Part shown: positions 5,416 to 5,621 of the stretch, piece after piece
Position numbering within the stretch: position 1 is the stretch's first letter
How the letters are laid out: every line of letters begins with the position of its first letter
Source: Bacteroidota bacterium
Lineage (GTDB): Bacteria; Bacteroidota; Bacteroidia; Bacteroidales; UBA1556
Direction of reading: 5' to 3'
Length of the DNA: 5,621 nt
NCBI GenBank assembly: GCA_003648395.1
Contig: QMPB01000349.1
Span: 1 to 5,621, forward strand
Notes under the pieces: model-generated
What the model was told of the DNA's origin: nothing
Database searches by the model: none
What the model saw: only the letters and a program-made list of their open reading frames with translations
Made by a program: the position numbers and the translations under genes

Positions 5416-5621
5416 ATGAAAATAGTAGTAGTAGGAACAGGATATGTAGGGCTAGTTACTGGAGCTTGTCTTGCAGAAGTTGGCATTGATGTTACATGCG
5501 TTGATATTGATGTAAAAAAAATAGAGAACTTAAATAAAGGCATCATACCAATTTGGGAGCCAGGTTTGGAACCAATGGTAAAAAGAAATTTTGAAGCTGG
5601 GCGACTAAAATTTTCAACTAA
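5416..5621 (+). CDS. ugd: UDP-glucose 6-dehydrogenase, N-terminal part (truncated by window end)
   Basis: The first 68 codons of a nucleotide-sugar dehydrogenase that oxidises UDP-glucose to UDP-glucuronate with NAD+, supplying precursor for capsule, exopolysaccharide or LPS sugars. The Rossmann fold starts at once with [16 protein letters not shown], whose GTGYVG (7-12) is the dinucleotide-binding loop. It continues with ACLAEVG, VTCVDID (the Asp after the second strand, suited to NAD+ rather than NADP+), and [12 protein letters not shown], the family hallmark near residues 47-56. The EPGLE motif and GRLKFST favour Ugd over the related UDP-ManNAc and GDP-mannose dehydrogenases, but the catalytic Cys and central domain lie beyond the window. 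The start ATG is preceded by an A/T-rich leader without a Shine-Dalgarno sequence. Separated by 114 bp from the acyltransferase gene, so likely a separate unit. Confidence 0.88.
   Translation, partial: MKIVVVGTGYVGLVTGACLAEVGIDVTCVDIDVKKIENLNKGIIPIWEPGLEPMVKRNFEAGRLKFST

Overview
The window comes from an AT-rich genome and most resembles a member of the Bacteroidota. Several things point that way: genes lack Shine-Dalgarno sequences and instead have A/T-rich leaders; intergenic regions carry matches to the Bacteroidota -7 element TAnnTTTG; the AMP nucleosidase is the short single-domain form (257 residues); ftsE stands without ftsX; and Tgt lacks the zinc cysteines, which from memory is usual in this phylum. 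No database search was possible, so this assignment rests on recognition.

Layout. Positions 1-101 hold the last 32 codons of a plus-strand gene that may be an AlbA_2/Schlafen-type ATP-binding protein. It converges on a minus-strand pair, a 69-codon hypothetical gene followed by ftsE. The 92-bp gap between the converging stop codons is mostly filled by eleven phased 7-bp repeat units (111-187). A 343-bp divergent intergenic region (1122-1464) separates the ftsE pair from a plus-strand cluster. This region has no gene but holds two perfect 11-bp inverted repeats and several promoter-like motifs.

The plus-strand cluster is tgt, an AMP nucleosidase gene, holA and a lipid A-type acyltransferase gene, with gaps of 18, 14 and 10 bp, so it is probably one operon. 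It mixes tRNA queuosine modification, purine salvage or turnover, loading of the DNA polymerase clamp, and outer-membrane lipid A acylation. These are housekeeping functions with no obvious shared pathway. After a 114-bp gap with its own promoter-like motif, the 5' end of a UDP-glucose 6-dehydrogenase gene (68 codons) runs off the window, which may begin a cell-surface polysaccharide region.

No phage, transposase, CRISPR, toxin-antitoxin or defence system is visible. The most unusual items are the heptad repeat array, the two inverted repeats between the divergent units, the missing zinc ligands of Tgt, and the small unrecognised protein coupled to ftsE. I do not see a convincing undescribed multi-gene system; the window looks mainly like chromosomal core.
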